Source: DASVUS01 sp036388675
Lineage (GTDB): Bacteria > Armatimonadota > Abditibacteriia > Abditibacteriales > Abditibacteriaceae
DNA: 64,000 bases
Reading direction: 5' to 3'
Assembly (NCBI GenBank): GCA_036388675.1
Contig: DASVRI010000028.1
Coordinates: 1-64,000 of the forward strand
Part shown: one piece after another, positions 1-7,891 of the stretch
Position numbering within the stretch: the stretch's first letter is position 1
Layout: every line of letters begins with the position of its first letter
Notes under the pieces: model-generated
The model's database searches: none
Seen by the model: the letters and a program-made list of their open reading frames with translations, nothing else
What the model was told of the DNA's origin: nothing
Translations under genes and position numbers: made by a program

Positions 1-19
1 TGCAACGATTGGTTGTGGT
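1..19 (-). repeat. Integron attC site, truncated by the window edge
   Basis: The first bases (TGCAACGATTGGTTGTGG) match the end of the complete attC at 1200-1298 (TGCAACGCTTTGTTGTGC). This is the R'' end of another attC whose remainder lies left of the window. It implies that the cassette array continues outwards. Confidence 0.55.
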
Positions 20-130
20 GCCCCCGCTGCGTAGACACGAGTTGCTGGCCTTGAATAGAGTTCCATTTCACGAATACCACGCCTCGAGTACTCGCATCGT
101 ATAGTTTGCTCTCTCACAACCGCATCGGCG
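20..130 (-). other. Very short ORF-less integron cassette body
   Basis: Only about 115 bp separate the attC beginning at 131 from the attC remnant at the window edge. I find no credible reading frame in it. It holds one GAGTACTC palindrome at 86. The bases beside the two sites (GTTGTGGTGCC and GTTGTGCCGCC) are similar, as expected of the two ends of one cassette. Confidence 0.4.
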
Positions 131-219
131 GCACAACGACCCAGCTCACCCGCACCCGGAAGCGTAGGGAGCTTGCGACCGAAGCTGTAGGGTGTCGGTG
201 TGCAGCGCCTTGTTGTGGC
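131..219 (-). repeat. Integron attC recombination site 1
   Basis: About 89 bp bounded on the minus strand by GCCACAAC (R'') and GTTGTGC (R'). The inner arms AGCTCACCCG and GGTGTGCAGCGCC are imperfectly complementary, the fold-back layout of attC sites. It lies directly downstream of the minus-strand gene at 233-655, as an attC should. Its outer bases (GCGCCACAAC) are complementary to the start of the same cassette beside attC 2 (GTTGTGGCGC). Confidence 0.82.
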
Positions 220-232
220 GCTGTTTGTCAGC

Positions 233-655
233 TTACGGCATGGCATATTGGCAGCCATTCTTTGCCAAGTCCTTGAAATTGCCCGATGATGCGGCAACCT
301 TGTGGATGGCTTGGTCAGTTACTTTGAGCCATTGCGTGTGGGCACCAAACACGGGAGCGCCATCTTGAAGAAAACCATCCTTACGGGAGTACACTGTAAC
401 TTCATAATTCGCCTCATCCAAGTACTTGAAGCCGCTGTTGTTGCGGCGAATGGTGTAGGTTTGCGCTTTGGGACACCTTTTTATCTCGTATGACAACTGC
501 TGCAAGGCTGCATGCTGACCTGCCGCCAGAGATGAGTAGTTGCCGATTGACACATCAATCTTACTTGAGCAAGGACGCCCTGCGTTCCTGAACAGCAACG
601 CCACAGGAACGATAAGCGGCAACAGAAACAGAAGCCATACCCTTCGGTTCTTCAT
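233..655 (-). CDS. Hypothetical membrane-anchored or secreted protein (cassette gene)
   Basis: This is a 140-residue protein starting MKNRRVWLLFLLPLIVPVALL, a single N-terminal hydrophobic segment after three basic residues. It is therefore a signal anchor or uncleaved signal, and the polar remainder probably lies outside the membrane. Three cysteines occur in the exported part, so a disulphide is possible. I do not recognise a domain. The gene starts about 45 bp after the upstream attC boundary and stops about 13 bp before the next attC, the tight spacing typical of integron cassettes. No promoter of its own is evident, so expression probably depends on the array. Confidence 0.7.
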   Translation of the reverse strand: MKNRRVWLLFLLPLIVPVALLFRNAGRPCSSKIDVSIGNYSSLAAGQHAALQQLSYEIKRCPKAQTYTIRRNNSGFKYLDEANYEVTVYSRKDGFLQDGAPVFGAHTQWLKVTDQAIHKVAASSGNFKDLAKNGCQYAMP

Positions 656-699
656 AGCTCAAGTATTGCATATCGCAATCGACCAAGTATCGCGCAGCG

Positions 700-799
700 C
701 CACAACGATCAAGCTCACCCGCCGCCGAAAGCCGGAGCGAAGCCGAGGAACGAGGCGTAGCGCAGGCTGTAGGCGGTCGGGTGCAGCGCCTTGTTCTGC
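700..799 (-). repeat. Integron attC recombination site 2
   Basis: About 100 bp from CCACAAC to GTTCTGC (plus-strand reading) with arms CTCACCCGCCGCC and GGCGGTCGGGTGCAG that pair over more than 10 bp. It lies directly downstream of the minus-strand gene at 809-1156. Its R'' side reads ACCGCAGCAGAAC on the minus strand and is complementary to GTTCTGCTGCGGC at the start of the same cassette (near 1194-1206). This complementarity is the signature left when a circular cassette is linearised by an integron integrase. Confidence 0.87.
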
Positions 800-808
800 T
801 GCGGTTGG

Positions 809-1156
809 TCACTTTCGGCGGCGACCTAACGCCAGCGCGCCCAACTTGTAAATAATCACAGCCCACAGAATGCTGTTGGCGATGTAAGCCAGCAAATAAG
901 TGAACGCAACAAGGCGACCGGATGAAGAGCCAGGCACATAAGGAATAAGACGAGATAAATGCACCAATGGAAACTCAAAGATTGCCGACATAATTCTCAC
1001 CGTCGGTTCGGCACGAGCTAACGAAGGCGTCACTTTCTTGTGGTGCTGGGCCAAAGCATAACCAAACAGCCATAAACTGAAGTGAGCCGTAGCGAATAGA
1101 TGAACGAGCGTCAGGCCAGCGATTGCTAAACCCTTCTTCAATTTCGCGTTAATCAT
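809..1156 (-). CDS. Hypothetical small integral membrane protein (cassette gene)
   Basis: A 115-residue protein with about three hydrophobic helices: GLAIAGLTLVHLFATAHFSL near the N-terminus, a short amphipathic stretch with LSRLIPYVP in the middle, and LVAFTYLLAYIANSILWAVI near the C-terminus, ending in a basic tail (LGRRRK). It resembles small DUF-type membrane proteins often found in cassettes, but I cannot name a family. The start is about 45 bp from the preceding attC boundary and the stop 10 bp before attC 2. No strong ribosome site is visible. Confidence 0.68.
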   Translation of the reverse strand: MINAKLKKGLAIAGLTLVHLFATAHFSLWLFGYALAQHHKKVTPSLARAEPTVRIMSAIFEFPLVHLSRLIPYVPGSSSGRLVAFTYLLAYIANSILWAVIIYKLGALALGRRRK

Positions 1157-1412
1157 TTCGGTTCACAAAGTATGGCACACATCCGAGCCGCGCGCCGCAG
1201 CAGAACGCTAAGTTCACCCGCCGCTGGAAGCCCGTAGTGTAGCGAGGCACGAGCGAAACGCAGGGCTGTAAGCGGTCGGGTGCAACGCTTTGTTGTGCCG
1301 CTGTGTTTTGTCGTAGTTGACAGATCAGTTCACGCCACCAGATATCAGTGCCATCATTCGACGCCGCTTCCCTCAGTTGCAGAATAGCATATTCAGCGGC
1401 CTGAGTACTCAT
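1149..1412 (-). CDS. Doubtful small cassette ORF reading into its own attC
   Basis: From an ATG at 1412 preceded by GGAG at a suitable distance, the frame runs 87 codons. Only the first 35 or so residues (MSTQAAEYAILQLREAASND and on to about 1310) precede the attC; the rest is translated attC. The product could be a short peptide with a readthrough tail, or the cassette could be non-coding. The start codon overlaps a GAGTACTC palindrome. Confidence 0.3.
   Translation of the reverse strand: MSTQAAEYAILQLREAASNDGTDIWWRELICQLRQNTAAQQSVAPDRLQPCVSLVPRYTTGFQRRVNLAFCCGARLGCVPYFVNRND
1200..1298 (-). repeat. Integron attC recombination site 3
   Basis: About 99 bp from GCAGAAC to GTTGTGC (plus reading) with inner arms TTCACCCGCCGCT and AGCGGTCGGGTGCAA. 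GGGC/GCCC pairing continues further in. The R'' side (GTTGTGCCGCTG on the plus strand) nearly matches GTTGTGCTGCTG, the minus-strand sequence at the cassette start near 1437-1449, so both cassette ends agree. Confidence 0.85.
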
Positions 1413-1436
1413 ATCAGTTTCTCCAATGACTTTGGC

Positions 1437-1463
1437 GCAGCAGCACAACTAGTGATTATACCG
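1437..1463 (-). promoter_or_regulatory. First-cassette junction with conserved CGGTATAATCAC motif
   Basis: On the minus strand the sequence reads CGGTATAATCAC, two bases, then GTTGTGC, the R' boundary of the first visible cassette. The same 12-mer stands two bases from the cassette boundary at 40213-40224. It contains a perfect sigma70 -10 hexamer (TATAAT) pointing into the cassettes, but no convincing -35 lies 17 bp upstream. A 13-bp palindrome CCGCAACTTGCGG overlaps it. It may be an attI-like or secondary integration site, or a promoter next to the insertion. Confidence 0.5.
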
Positions 1464-1524
1464 CAACTTGCGGTATATCTCGGCTCTTGGACAGGAAGTA
1501 CCGCTGGCTGCCTTGAGCATCATG

Positions 1525-3747
1525 TCAAACACCCAGAGGTAATAACAGCACAACGCGCGTGCCGTGGGGCACGATGCTTTCAGTGGAAAGTTGACCACCG
1601 GCGACTGCCATCATCGTGCTGTGCAAAATGAGGCCCTGACCACTGCCGCCTGCATTGTGCCCTGCTCCATCTGAGTACTCGTGACGCGCGATTCCAACGC
1701 CGTCGTCTTCAATCGTAATTTGAAGTTCCCTGCCCGATTGCACCTGAATCCGCAGGTGCAAAGCGCGCGCGGCATCGCTTCCGCGACCGTAGCGTGCTGC
1801 GTTGCACAGCGCTTCTCTGGCCGCGTAGAAGGTCACCTCCGCCGCAAGGGACGATACGTTTTGCGACTGCTTTTCTGCGCTATCATTGATGCACCACTCT
1901 ATTGATTCAAAGGCATTCTTGAACTCCTGCGACACGCATTGGCGCAGCGCTCCCATCAGGCCCAGACGCGTAATGGATGGCGCGGTCGCCGGCGGCATTT
2001 CGCGGAGCAGGTTGGAAACCTGGCGATGCACATCCGCTAACGCGGCAACCGCTTCGTCCGGCTGTGAGCCGTTAGGCTGTGAGCCGTTGGCCCCAAAGCT
2101 GTTGGACTGAATGCTGTCGCACTGCGCGCCATTTCGAGTACTCAGCGACAGCATGGTTGCATGGAGTTGCGGTAAAATCTCGTCGTGCAGAACGCGGCGC
2201 ACACGACCATCTACGACCTGGTTGTGCGTCAGGCGCTGCTGTTGCAAAGCCATCAGGCGCTGCGCCATCGCGGCACCCGCCTGCATGTCGATGAGGCGCT
2301 CGCCGCTGGAACGCGCAATCTCGATTTCTTCCTGCGCATACAGGCTGCCGTCGCGCTTTTCACCCAGCAGCAGCACGCCGATCAGGCCGCGCTCGCTCCA
2401 CAACGGAACGGCCCACTGAGCACCATTCCAGCGGCTTTGGTGGAGCTGCAAACAGATGGTGCGCGGTGAATCGAGCTGCGCTTTCAAACTCTCGATATCA
2501 TCCAATATAACATTGCCACCGGGCGGATAATTCAACGCTGCACCCGCCAGAGGAGCCAAAGTTCCCAGCGGCACCAGGTGCGCACTTTCAGCATTCAAGA
2601 CCGATTCACACAGCGCGCGAAACGGTGTCGCCGCATCGACGATTTGTGCCGTGTCGCTACTGGATGCAGGTGATTCCACCAAGTGCTGATACAACTTCTG
2701 ACTGGCAACAAATGGGCGCAGGTTCTCGATGCTCTGCTCGCGCTCCAAGTGCGAACGCCAGTTCCATAGCGCGAGAAGGACACTCATGGCAGCAGTCGTC
2801 AACAACAGCGGAAATATTGGATGCCAATCAAACTCCAGGCAAGTCGAGACAAAGGCGCTGTAGGCTGCGGCCACCAGGACAATGTAGCGCCACTGGCGCA
2901 GAAAGCCGCGTCGCGGCAGCGTTTTTCCACTGAAGATTTCGTAGGACATGACGGTCTTGCCCATCAGCACAACCGAGGCACCGATGAGCGCACAGATCAC
3001 GGTATCCCACACATCGAAACTCCACACGATGCCGCCGTAGCCGCCCATGTATTGATCGAGGTCATCGCGCAGCACGCGAAAAACAATCCAGATCAAGCCA
3101 CTGGCCACCATCAGACTGACGACAAATTGCAACAGTGTGGTTGTCAACAGCCAAGGACGCGCACGGCTACGCGCCAGGTCGCCCATGAAACGTGTCGTCA
3201 GAGCCGGACGCCCCAGGGCATCCAGCGCTGCGCCGATGCACGCCAACAGATACAGCGGATACGCGCCGATCAGCACGAGTACTCGATTGTCGTAAGTTGC
3301 CGACGACATCGCGACGAGTGCTACGTGGCGCAGCAAATAACGCGGGTCGGTCGTGGCAATAAGAGCCGTCATGGCCAGAGCAGCGCACAACAACACAGCC
3401 AACCACGGACGCTGGCGACGATGCAACGGCGAGTGGTCGTCATCCCAGAAGCCGGCATACCACAGCATCAAACTAAACCACGCCAGTGGCAATGCGATTA
3501 AAGCAAGCCAGCCGCCATACCACCATAAGTTGATGTGCAGCACAAGTGAACCCAGGTCATAAAACAACATCGCGGAGTGCGCCAGGAAAAACGCACTGCC
3601 CAGCAACATGCCGCCGCCCGCCAGGCACACACCAAGCGAACGCCGCTCCGCGTTGATGAGCACAGTGAGGCCCAGCCACAACAGCAAAATGGCGTTAAAC
3701 AGTGAAAGCGTTAACTGCAACCAGGGAACAATGTGGAACTGCTGCAT
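1525..3747 (-). CDS. Multi-pass membrane sensor histidine kinase (HisKA_3/HATPase type, GAF)
   Basis: A 740-residue kinase. Residues 1 to about 340 contain roughly nine hydrophobic segments forming a large membrane sensor. Residues 345-520 look like a GAF-type cytoplasmic sensor (GLIGVLLLGEKRDGSLYAQE). A dimerisation/phosphoacceptor block, RRVLHDEILPQLHA, lies near residue 525; the catalytic ATPase follows with an N-box-like REALCNAARYG and a G1 box DDGVGIAR, then GGSGQGL. This architecture is typical of NarX/LiaS-like kinases paired with LuxR-type regulators, and the regulator lies 15 bp upstream. A 15-bp tandem duplication near 2060-2090 produces the repeated GSQP peptide in the linker. The ligand cannot be read from sequence. 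Confidence 0.9.
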   Translation of the reverse strand: MQQFHIVPWLQLTLSLFNAILLLWLGLTVLINAERRSLGVCLAGGGMLLGSAFFLAHSAMLFYDLGSLVLHINLWWYGGWLALIALPLAWFSLMLWYAGFWDDDHSPLHRRQRPWLAVLLCAALAMTALIATTDPRYLLRHVALVAMSSATYDNRVLVLIGAYPLYLLACIGAALDALGRPALTTRFMGDLARSRARPWLLTTTLLQFVVSLMVASGLIWIVFRVLRDDLDQYMGGYGGIVWSFDVWDTVICALIGASVVLMGKTVMSYEIFSGKTLPRRGFLRQWRYIVLVAAAYSAFVSTCLEFDWHPIFPLLLTTAAMSVLLALWNWRSHLEREQSIENLRPFVASQKLYQHLVESPASSSDTAQIVDAATPFRALCESVLNAESAHLVPLGTLAPLAGAALNYPPGGNVILDDIESLKAQLDSPRTICLQLHQSRWNGAQWAVPLWSERGLIGVLLLGEKRDGSLYAQEEIEIARSSGERLIDMQAGAAMAQRLMALQQQRLTHNQVVDGRVRRVLHDEILPQLHATMLSLSTRNGAQCDSIQSNSFGANGSQPNGSQPDEAVAALADVHRQVSNLLREMPPATAPSITRLGLMGALRQCVSQEFKNAFESIEWCINDSAEKQSQNVSSLAAEVTFYAAREALCNAARYGRGSDAARALHLRIQVQSGRELQITIEDDGVGIARHEYSDGAGHNAGGSGQGLILHSTMMAVAGGQLSTESIVPHGTRVVLLLPLGV

Positions 3748-3762
3748 GAGTACTCGCCGGCG

Positions 3763-4500
3763 TCAACCTTCCCACGGCACACGACGCCCGCGTTCATCGC
3801 GCCGGTAGGCTATGCCGTTATCGTCCCATTCCAACAAGCGACCGGCGCGCAAAATCACGGCGGCACGCAGGCGCGCCACTTTCTCATCCGTCGTCGAATC
3901 GTTCAAGCCCCAGGCGGTATAAATCTGCCCGTTCACGCGCGAAATCGTGCGTTTGTCGCGAAAGCCCATGCGTGCCGCGATCTGTTCATTGGTCATGCCC
4001 TGCGCCAGCATACGCGCGACAGCTTGTTCGTTTGGCTCCAGCAAACTCATGGGCGAGTCCTCGTCTTTACGCCGCACTTCCTGCACACGCGATTCAATGT
4101 CGGGGTCGATGAAGCCGCGCCCATTGATGGCTTCGCGCAACAACGGCACGATCATTTGCGGCAAGAGAAAATTCGATTTGCGCACGTAAGCGTAATGGCT
4201 GAGGATGCCCGATTCACGAAAGTCGCGATAGTAGTTGTCATCATCTTGGATTGAATAGAAAACAACCGGCAAGCGAGGATATTCGCGGCGCAGCGCAACG
4301 GCGGCCTGAATGCCGTTCATGTCGCCCGCCAATTGCACGTCCATCAGCACCGCGTCGGGACGCTGCGTCAGACACAATTGCAGCGCTTCTTCGCCGCTGC
4401 CGCAATCGCCCGTTACCTTTGCGTCGCCCGTGGCGGTCAGGCCGCTTTTCATCGCCGGGCGCAAACGTTCGTTGTCTTCCACCAACAACACATTCATCAT
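3763..4500 (-). CDS. Response regulator, REC plus LuxR-type HTH
   Basis: A 245-residue two-component regulator. The N-terminal receiver begins MMNVLLVEDNERLRPAMK with the acidic pair near residues 8-9 and the phosphoacceptor Asp in DAVLMDVQL (about residue 54); the conserved Lys is in VRKSNF. The C-terminal winged region near 150-195 (LLEPNEQAVARMLAQGMTNE) is a LuxR/NarL-like DNA-binding helix-turn-helix, although the tail is longer than usual. An AGAGGA ribosome site precedes the start. It is the first gene of the pair with the kinase 15 bp downstream, so transcription probably begins in the 4501-4684 gap. Confidence 0.9.
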   Translation of the reverse strand: MMNVLLVEDNERLRPAMKSGLTATGDAKVTGDCGSGEEALQLCLTQRPDAVLMDVQLAGDMNGIQAAVALRREYPRLPVVFYSIQDDDNYYRDFRESGILSHYAYVRKSNFLLPQMIVPLLREAINGRGFIDPDIESRVQEVRRKDEDSPMSLLEPNEQAVARMLAQGMTNEQIAARMGFRDKRTISRVNGQIYTAWGLNDSTTDEKVARLRAAVILRAGRLLEWDDNGIAYRRDERGRRVPWEG

Positions 4501-4684
4501 GATTTCCTCTGAATACTCAGTTTACGAGTACTCACTTTAGCGTCCGCCCTGCCGCTGCACGTGTCAAGCACACGGGTGCGCAAGAAAGTTTTTTAAGTGC
4601 GCCAAATCGCGTCTTTAAAGCGTAGAGACGACTTGCACCTTCGGCCTACAATGAGGCCCGTTAATTCATTATGAAAGGACAACA

Positions 4685-5446
4685 ATGCAAAGCACGATGA
4701 AGAACTGGCGCCACTATTTTGAACGCAACAAAGTGAATCGTATGGCGATTCCGTGGGAGCGCGGCGTGAATATTGAGTCGCACCTGCACGCGCCGTTAGT
4801 GCGCTCGCTGCAACGTTTTCAGGTCGGAGAATCGGGTGGCAGCGGTCATCTACAGCGCCTGGCGTGTTTGACCAACAATGCGGATTATGCGGCTGCCATC
4901 GAGTTGTTTGCCGCCGAAGAAGGCGAACACGGACGGCTGCTGGCGCAAATGCTGAAAAGCCTCGACGCTCCATTACTGGATAGCCATTGGAGCGACGGCA
5001 TTTTTGTGCTGCTGCGACGATTCGGTGGCCGCAGCCTACGCGGGTTCCACATCGAACTGCTGACGCTGCTCATCGCGGAGATGATCGCCAAGCGCTACTA
5101 CCGCGCGCTTTACGAAGGCAGCACCGACGAAGTCCTGCGTGCCCTGTGCAGCCAAATTCTCAGCGACGAAGAAGGCCATGTCGCTTTCCACTGCGACTAT
5201 CTTCGTGTGGCGTTCGCACCGCTTTTACCGGCGAATCGAGTACTCGTTCGCACATCGTGGCGCACAGTGTATGGCCTCGCGTGCCTGCTGGTGCTATTCG
5301 ATCATCGCGGGGTGTTACGTGCCAGCGGCGTTTCAGCACGGGAATGGTGGCGCGGCTGCAATCACGTTTTTGATGACACGGCGTGCAGCATTTTCCGTAA
5401 TCAGGCCATGCAGCAAAGCCGCGCGCCTTTGCACAACGCCGGCTAA
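4685..5446 (+). CDS. Ferritin-like diiron protein
   Basis: A 253-residue, mainly helical protein with paired diiron-type motifs: FAAEEGEHGRLL (ExxH, about residue 80) and ILSDEEGHVAFH (ExxH, about residue 160), with intervening carboxylates in ELLTLLIAEM. This is the E...ExxH...E...ExxH arrangement of ferritin-like four-helix bundles. A TM-like stretch (VYGLACLLVLFDH) lies near residue 200. I cannot tell whether it oxidises a substrate, stores iron or hydroxylates a lipid. An AAAGGA site lies 7 bp before the start. It heads a same-strand group of four genes to 7759 (spacing 22-71 bp), three of them encoding membrane proteins. Confidence 0.78.
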   Translation: MQSTMKNWRHYFERNKVNRMAIPWERGVNIESHLHAPLVRSLQRFQVGESGGSGHLQRLACLTNNADYAAAIELFAAEEGEHGRLLAQMLKSLDAPLLDSHWSDGIFVLLRRFGGRSLRGFHIELLTLLIAEMIAKRYYRALYEGSTDEVLRALCSQILSDEEGHVAFHCDYLRVAFAPLLPANRVLVRTSWRTVYGLACLLVLFDHRGVLRASGVSAREWWRGCNHVFDDTACSIFRNQAMQQSRAPLHNAG

Positions 5447-5477
5447 AGAAAGTCACTCCAGATTGGGAAAAGACACC

Positions 5478-6074
5478 ATGAAAACAAATGTTCAACCATC
5501 GCAAGATCGTTCCGGCCAGTGGATAAACGACCTCGACCTCCAGGCCACTAAGGCAAATGGCGCCAACACCGACACGCGCTCGCGGATGCAGCCACTGCGC
5601 CGCTTTGTTGTGGTCGCGGGATTACTGCTTTGCGCTTTTGGTGCTGTGGCGCTGTGGCGCGGCATGAACCCGGCGCTTTCCAACGAGCAAGTTATCGCGC
5701 GCCAGTTGGAAGCGATGCGTAACGGCATCGAGAAGCGGAGCGCCGGCAGCATCACGCAATACATCAGCAGCGATTGCACCTGGAACGGCATGGACGCCAA
5801 ATCGCTGCGCGCCGCCATCGCGCAATCTTTGCTGCAGTGGCGCGATGTGCGCCTCGACTTTGACGACTCGGGAACGGTCGTGACCGGCGACGAGGCCGCG
5901 TCAACGGGCCGTTACATTCTGACTGTGCGCGAAACAAAAGATGCCAAACCCGAAACCTACCGGGGCACCTTCGGGCTGCATTGGAAAAAGCGCAACGGCA
6001 ACTGGTATGTGACACAGGCAAGCGGCGGCGAGCAATTGCCCGGCGTCGGCAACGCAACCGATCCATCGATGTGA
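5478..6074 (+). CDS. Single-pass membrane protein with NTF2-like exported domain
   Basis: A 198-residue protein: a polar N-terminus of about 43 residues, one TM helix (FVVVAGLLLCAFGAVALW), then an outside domain of about 135 residues. The outside part (NEQVIARQLEAMRNGIEKRS, later GTFGLHWKKRNGNWYVTQAS) resembles NTF2/SnoaL-like folds that end with a 'W-x-W-x-V' strand. The ATG at 5478 follows the ferritin-like gene by 31 bp; a longer frame exists upstream but overlaps that gene. Function unknown. Confidence 0.75.
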   Translation: MKTNVQPSQDRSGQWINDLDLQATKANGANTDTRSRMQPLRRFVVVAGLLLCAFGAVALWRGMNPALSNEQVIARQLEAMRNGIEKRSAGSITQYISSDCTWNGMDAKSLRAAIAQSLLQWRDVRLDFDDSGTVVTGDEAASTGRYILTVRETKDAKPETYRGTFGLHWKKRNGNWYVTQASGGEQLPGVGNATDPSM

Positions 6075-6145
6075 TGCTTTTTTCGGGCGCAGCCTGGCGA
6101 ACCGGCTGCGCGCCGAAAGCCAAGGGAAACTTTGAGGAGATAGTT

Positions 6146-7030
6146 ATGAGCGAACGAGTACTCGACGAGCGGCGGGGCGGCGTCACGGGCTGGCTACGTC
6201 AACTGGACGGACTGCTGCGTGGTGAAGCCACACGTCTTTCGGCTTTGCGCAACGGCACCATTGATATTTCACCCGATGGCCTGGCTATTGTCATCATGGT
6301 GCTGGGCCTGATTTATGGCTTGTGCATGGGCTGTTATGCGCTGTTTCAAGCCGGTGGCCCCTCGTGGCCGCAAATGCTGTCCACCATGGGCAAAGTGCCG
6401 CTGCTTTTTGGTTTAACTTTGCTCGTCACATTTCCTTCGTTGTATGTTTTTAACGCCTTAGTGGGATCACGATTATCTTTAGCGTCCATGTTGCGTCTCA
6501 TCGTAGCTGCGTTGGCTGTAATGCTGGCTATTCTGGCGTCCTTTGGGCCGATTGTCGCCTTCTTCTCCATGAGCACGACCAGCTACCATTTCATGTTGCT
6601 GCTTAACGTCATCGTCTTTGCCGTCGCGGGGTTTCTCGGCCTGAAGTTTCTGCTGCACACATTGCACCGGCTCAGCATCGCGCGCAATATGCCGGAAGAA
6701 GCAAAACACTCGAGCAGCACAGGCTCAAGCAGCACAGCAAGTGTCGCCACCCACACTGCGGCACTACAAACCGCTCCGGCGCAGAGCGGCTTGGCGACAA
6801 ATACAGCAAGTGCGGGCGCACTCGACCGGCTCGACGAGCAAGTACTCGGGGATGAAGTCAAGATTGTTTTTCGCGTGTGGATTCTGGTGTTTGGCCTGGT
6901 TGGGGCGCAGATGAGTTGGGTGTTGCGTCCGTTTCTGGGACATCCGGGCACTGAGTTCGCGCTGCTGCGCGCTCGCGAATCGAACTTTTTCGAAGGCGTG
7001 CTCAGCGCGCTGTCACACCTCTTTGGTTGA
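6146..7030 (+). CDS. Polytopic membrane protein, tandem paralogue A
   Basis: A 294-residue protein with about six TM helices. Shared landmarks with the next gene are GLIYGLCMG..., KVPLLFGLTLLVTFPS and MSWVLRPFLGHP, against GLIYGAAMG, KVPLLLLVTGAIGLPS and MGWMLRPFIGDP in paralogue B, so the pair arose by duplication. A low-complexity Ser/Thr/Ala linker (about residues 195-230) separates the last helix and is absent from B. The start is the ATG at 6146 with GAGGAG 7 bp upstream; it carries a GAGTACTC palindrome in codons 4-6. Similar proteins in other bacteria are sometimes labelled 'actin-binding WH2' without experimental support. Function unknown. Confidence 0.8.
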   Translation: MSERVLDERRGGVTGWLRQLDGLLRGEATRLSALRNGTIDISPDGLAIVIMVLGLIYGLCMGCYALFQAGGPSWPQMLSTMGKVPLLFGLTLLVTFPSLYVFNALVGSRLSLASMLRLIVAALAVMLAILASFGPIVAFFSMSTTSYHFMLLLNVIVFAVAGFLGLKFLLHTLHRLSIARNMPEEAKHSSSTGSSSTASVATHTAALQTAPAQSGLATNTASAGALDRLDEQVLGDEVKIVFRVWILVFGLVGAQMSWVLRPFLGHPGTEFALLRARESNFFEGVLSALSHLFG

Positions 7031-7051
7031 TGCAAAGAGATAAGGAGTTCC

Positions 7052-7759
7052 ATGGCCCGTGTTCCGACTTCACCGCGACAGACGCTGCTTTCCACAACTG
7101 ACGCCGTGTTGCGCGGCAGTGATGCAAGCGACACAGCTCCGCATGTACCGCACGAGAATTCGGCGGCAAGTAATGACACTGCCCGGATGTCTGTCGCACT
7201 GCTCACAAGCATCGTTACCTTCGGGCTGATTTACGGTGCGGCCATGGGCACCTTTGGTGGAATGCGACCGGCGCAAGTTCTGTTCTCGGCGGTCAAGGTG
7301 CCGTTGCTGCTGTTGGTGACGGGCGCCATCGGTCTGCCCAGCATTTTCGTGTTGTATTCACTGTCCGGCCTGCGCGATGATTTTTCTCAAGTGCTGCGCG
7401 GATTGCTGGCGACACAGGCGGCGCACGCCACAGTGTTGGCTGCGCTCGCGCCCTTTACGCTGCTGTGGTATGCCTCGTGCGCCGACTACCGGCTTGCCGT
7501 GCTGTTCAATGCCTTGATGTTTGCCGTAGCGACGGCTTCCACACAGCGTGTGCTGCGACGTTACTGCCGCGAACTGATTGCGCGCAACGCTCGTCATCGC
7601 ACGCTGTTGTGGGCGTGGCTTGCGCTTTATGTCTTCATTGGCATCCAGATGGGTTGGATGCTGCGGCCTTTTATCGGCGACCCGACACGCACGACCACAT
7701 TCTTCCGGCCCGACGGCTTGAGCAACGCCTACGAAGCTCTGGTGAGGTTTCTCCTGTGA
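7052..7759 (+). CDS. Polytopic membrane protein, tandem paralogue B
   Basis: A 235-residue protein with about five or six TM helices and the same landmark motifs as the preceding gene (GLIYG, KVPLLLL, LPSIFVLYSLSGL, MGWMLRPFIGDP). An AAGGAG site lies 6 bp before the start, and the gap to paralogue A is only 21 bp, so the two are cotranscribed. The shared C-terminal 'LRPF.G.P' block sits just after the last helix and is probably functional. Function unknown. Confidence 0.8.
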   Translation: MARVPTSPRQTLLSTTDAVLRGSDASDTAPHVPHENSAASNDTARMSVALLTSIVTFGLIYGAAMGTFGGMRPAQVLFSAVKVPLLLLVTGAIGLPSIFVLYSLSGLRDDFSQVLRGLLATQAAHATVLAALAPFTLLWYASCADYRLAVLFNALMFAVATASTQRVLRRYCRELIARNARHRTLLWAWLALYVFIGIQMGWMLRPFIGDPTRTTTFFRPDGLSNAYEALVRFLL

Positions 7760-7771
7760 TGCGCTTGCACA

Positions 7772-7888
7772 AATCACACAGGACTTGCGTAACAAGCTTG
7801 CAAATGCAGAATACAGCGCTCCAAGCTACAGCGCTTCAGGCGTAGCGTGATACGCCCCTACACAGTCGGCTTCGTGCGCAAATTACAG
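7772..7888. repeat. Degenerate MITE/REP-like element
   Basis: Begins CAGGACTTGCGTAA and contains GCGTAGCGTGATACGCCCCTAC. Both parts resemble the element at 33149-33239 (CAGGACTTACGCAG and GGCGTGCTACGCCCCTAC). The right inverted end is eroded. It sits between convergent genes. A short duplication, TACAGCGCT, is repeated inside. Confidence 0.55.
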
Positions 7889-7891
7889 CCT

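Noticed and set aside
2821..3501. 226-codon plus-strand frame
   Set aside because: Lies antisense to the transmembrane part of the kinase, His/Gln/Arg-rich low-complexity translation, no ribosome site.
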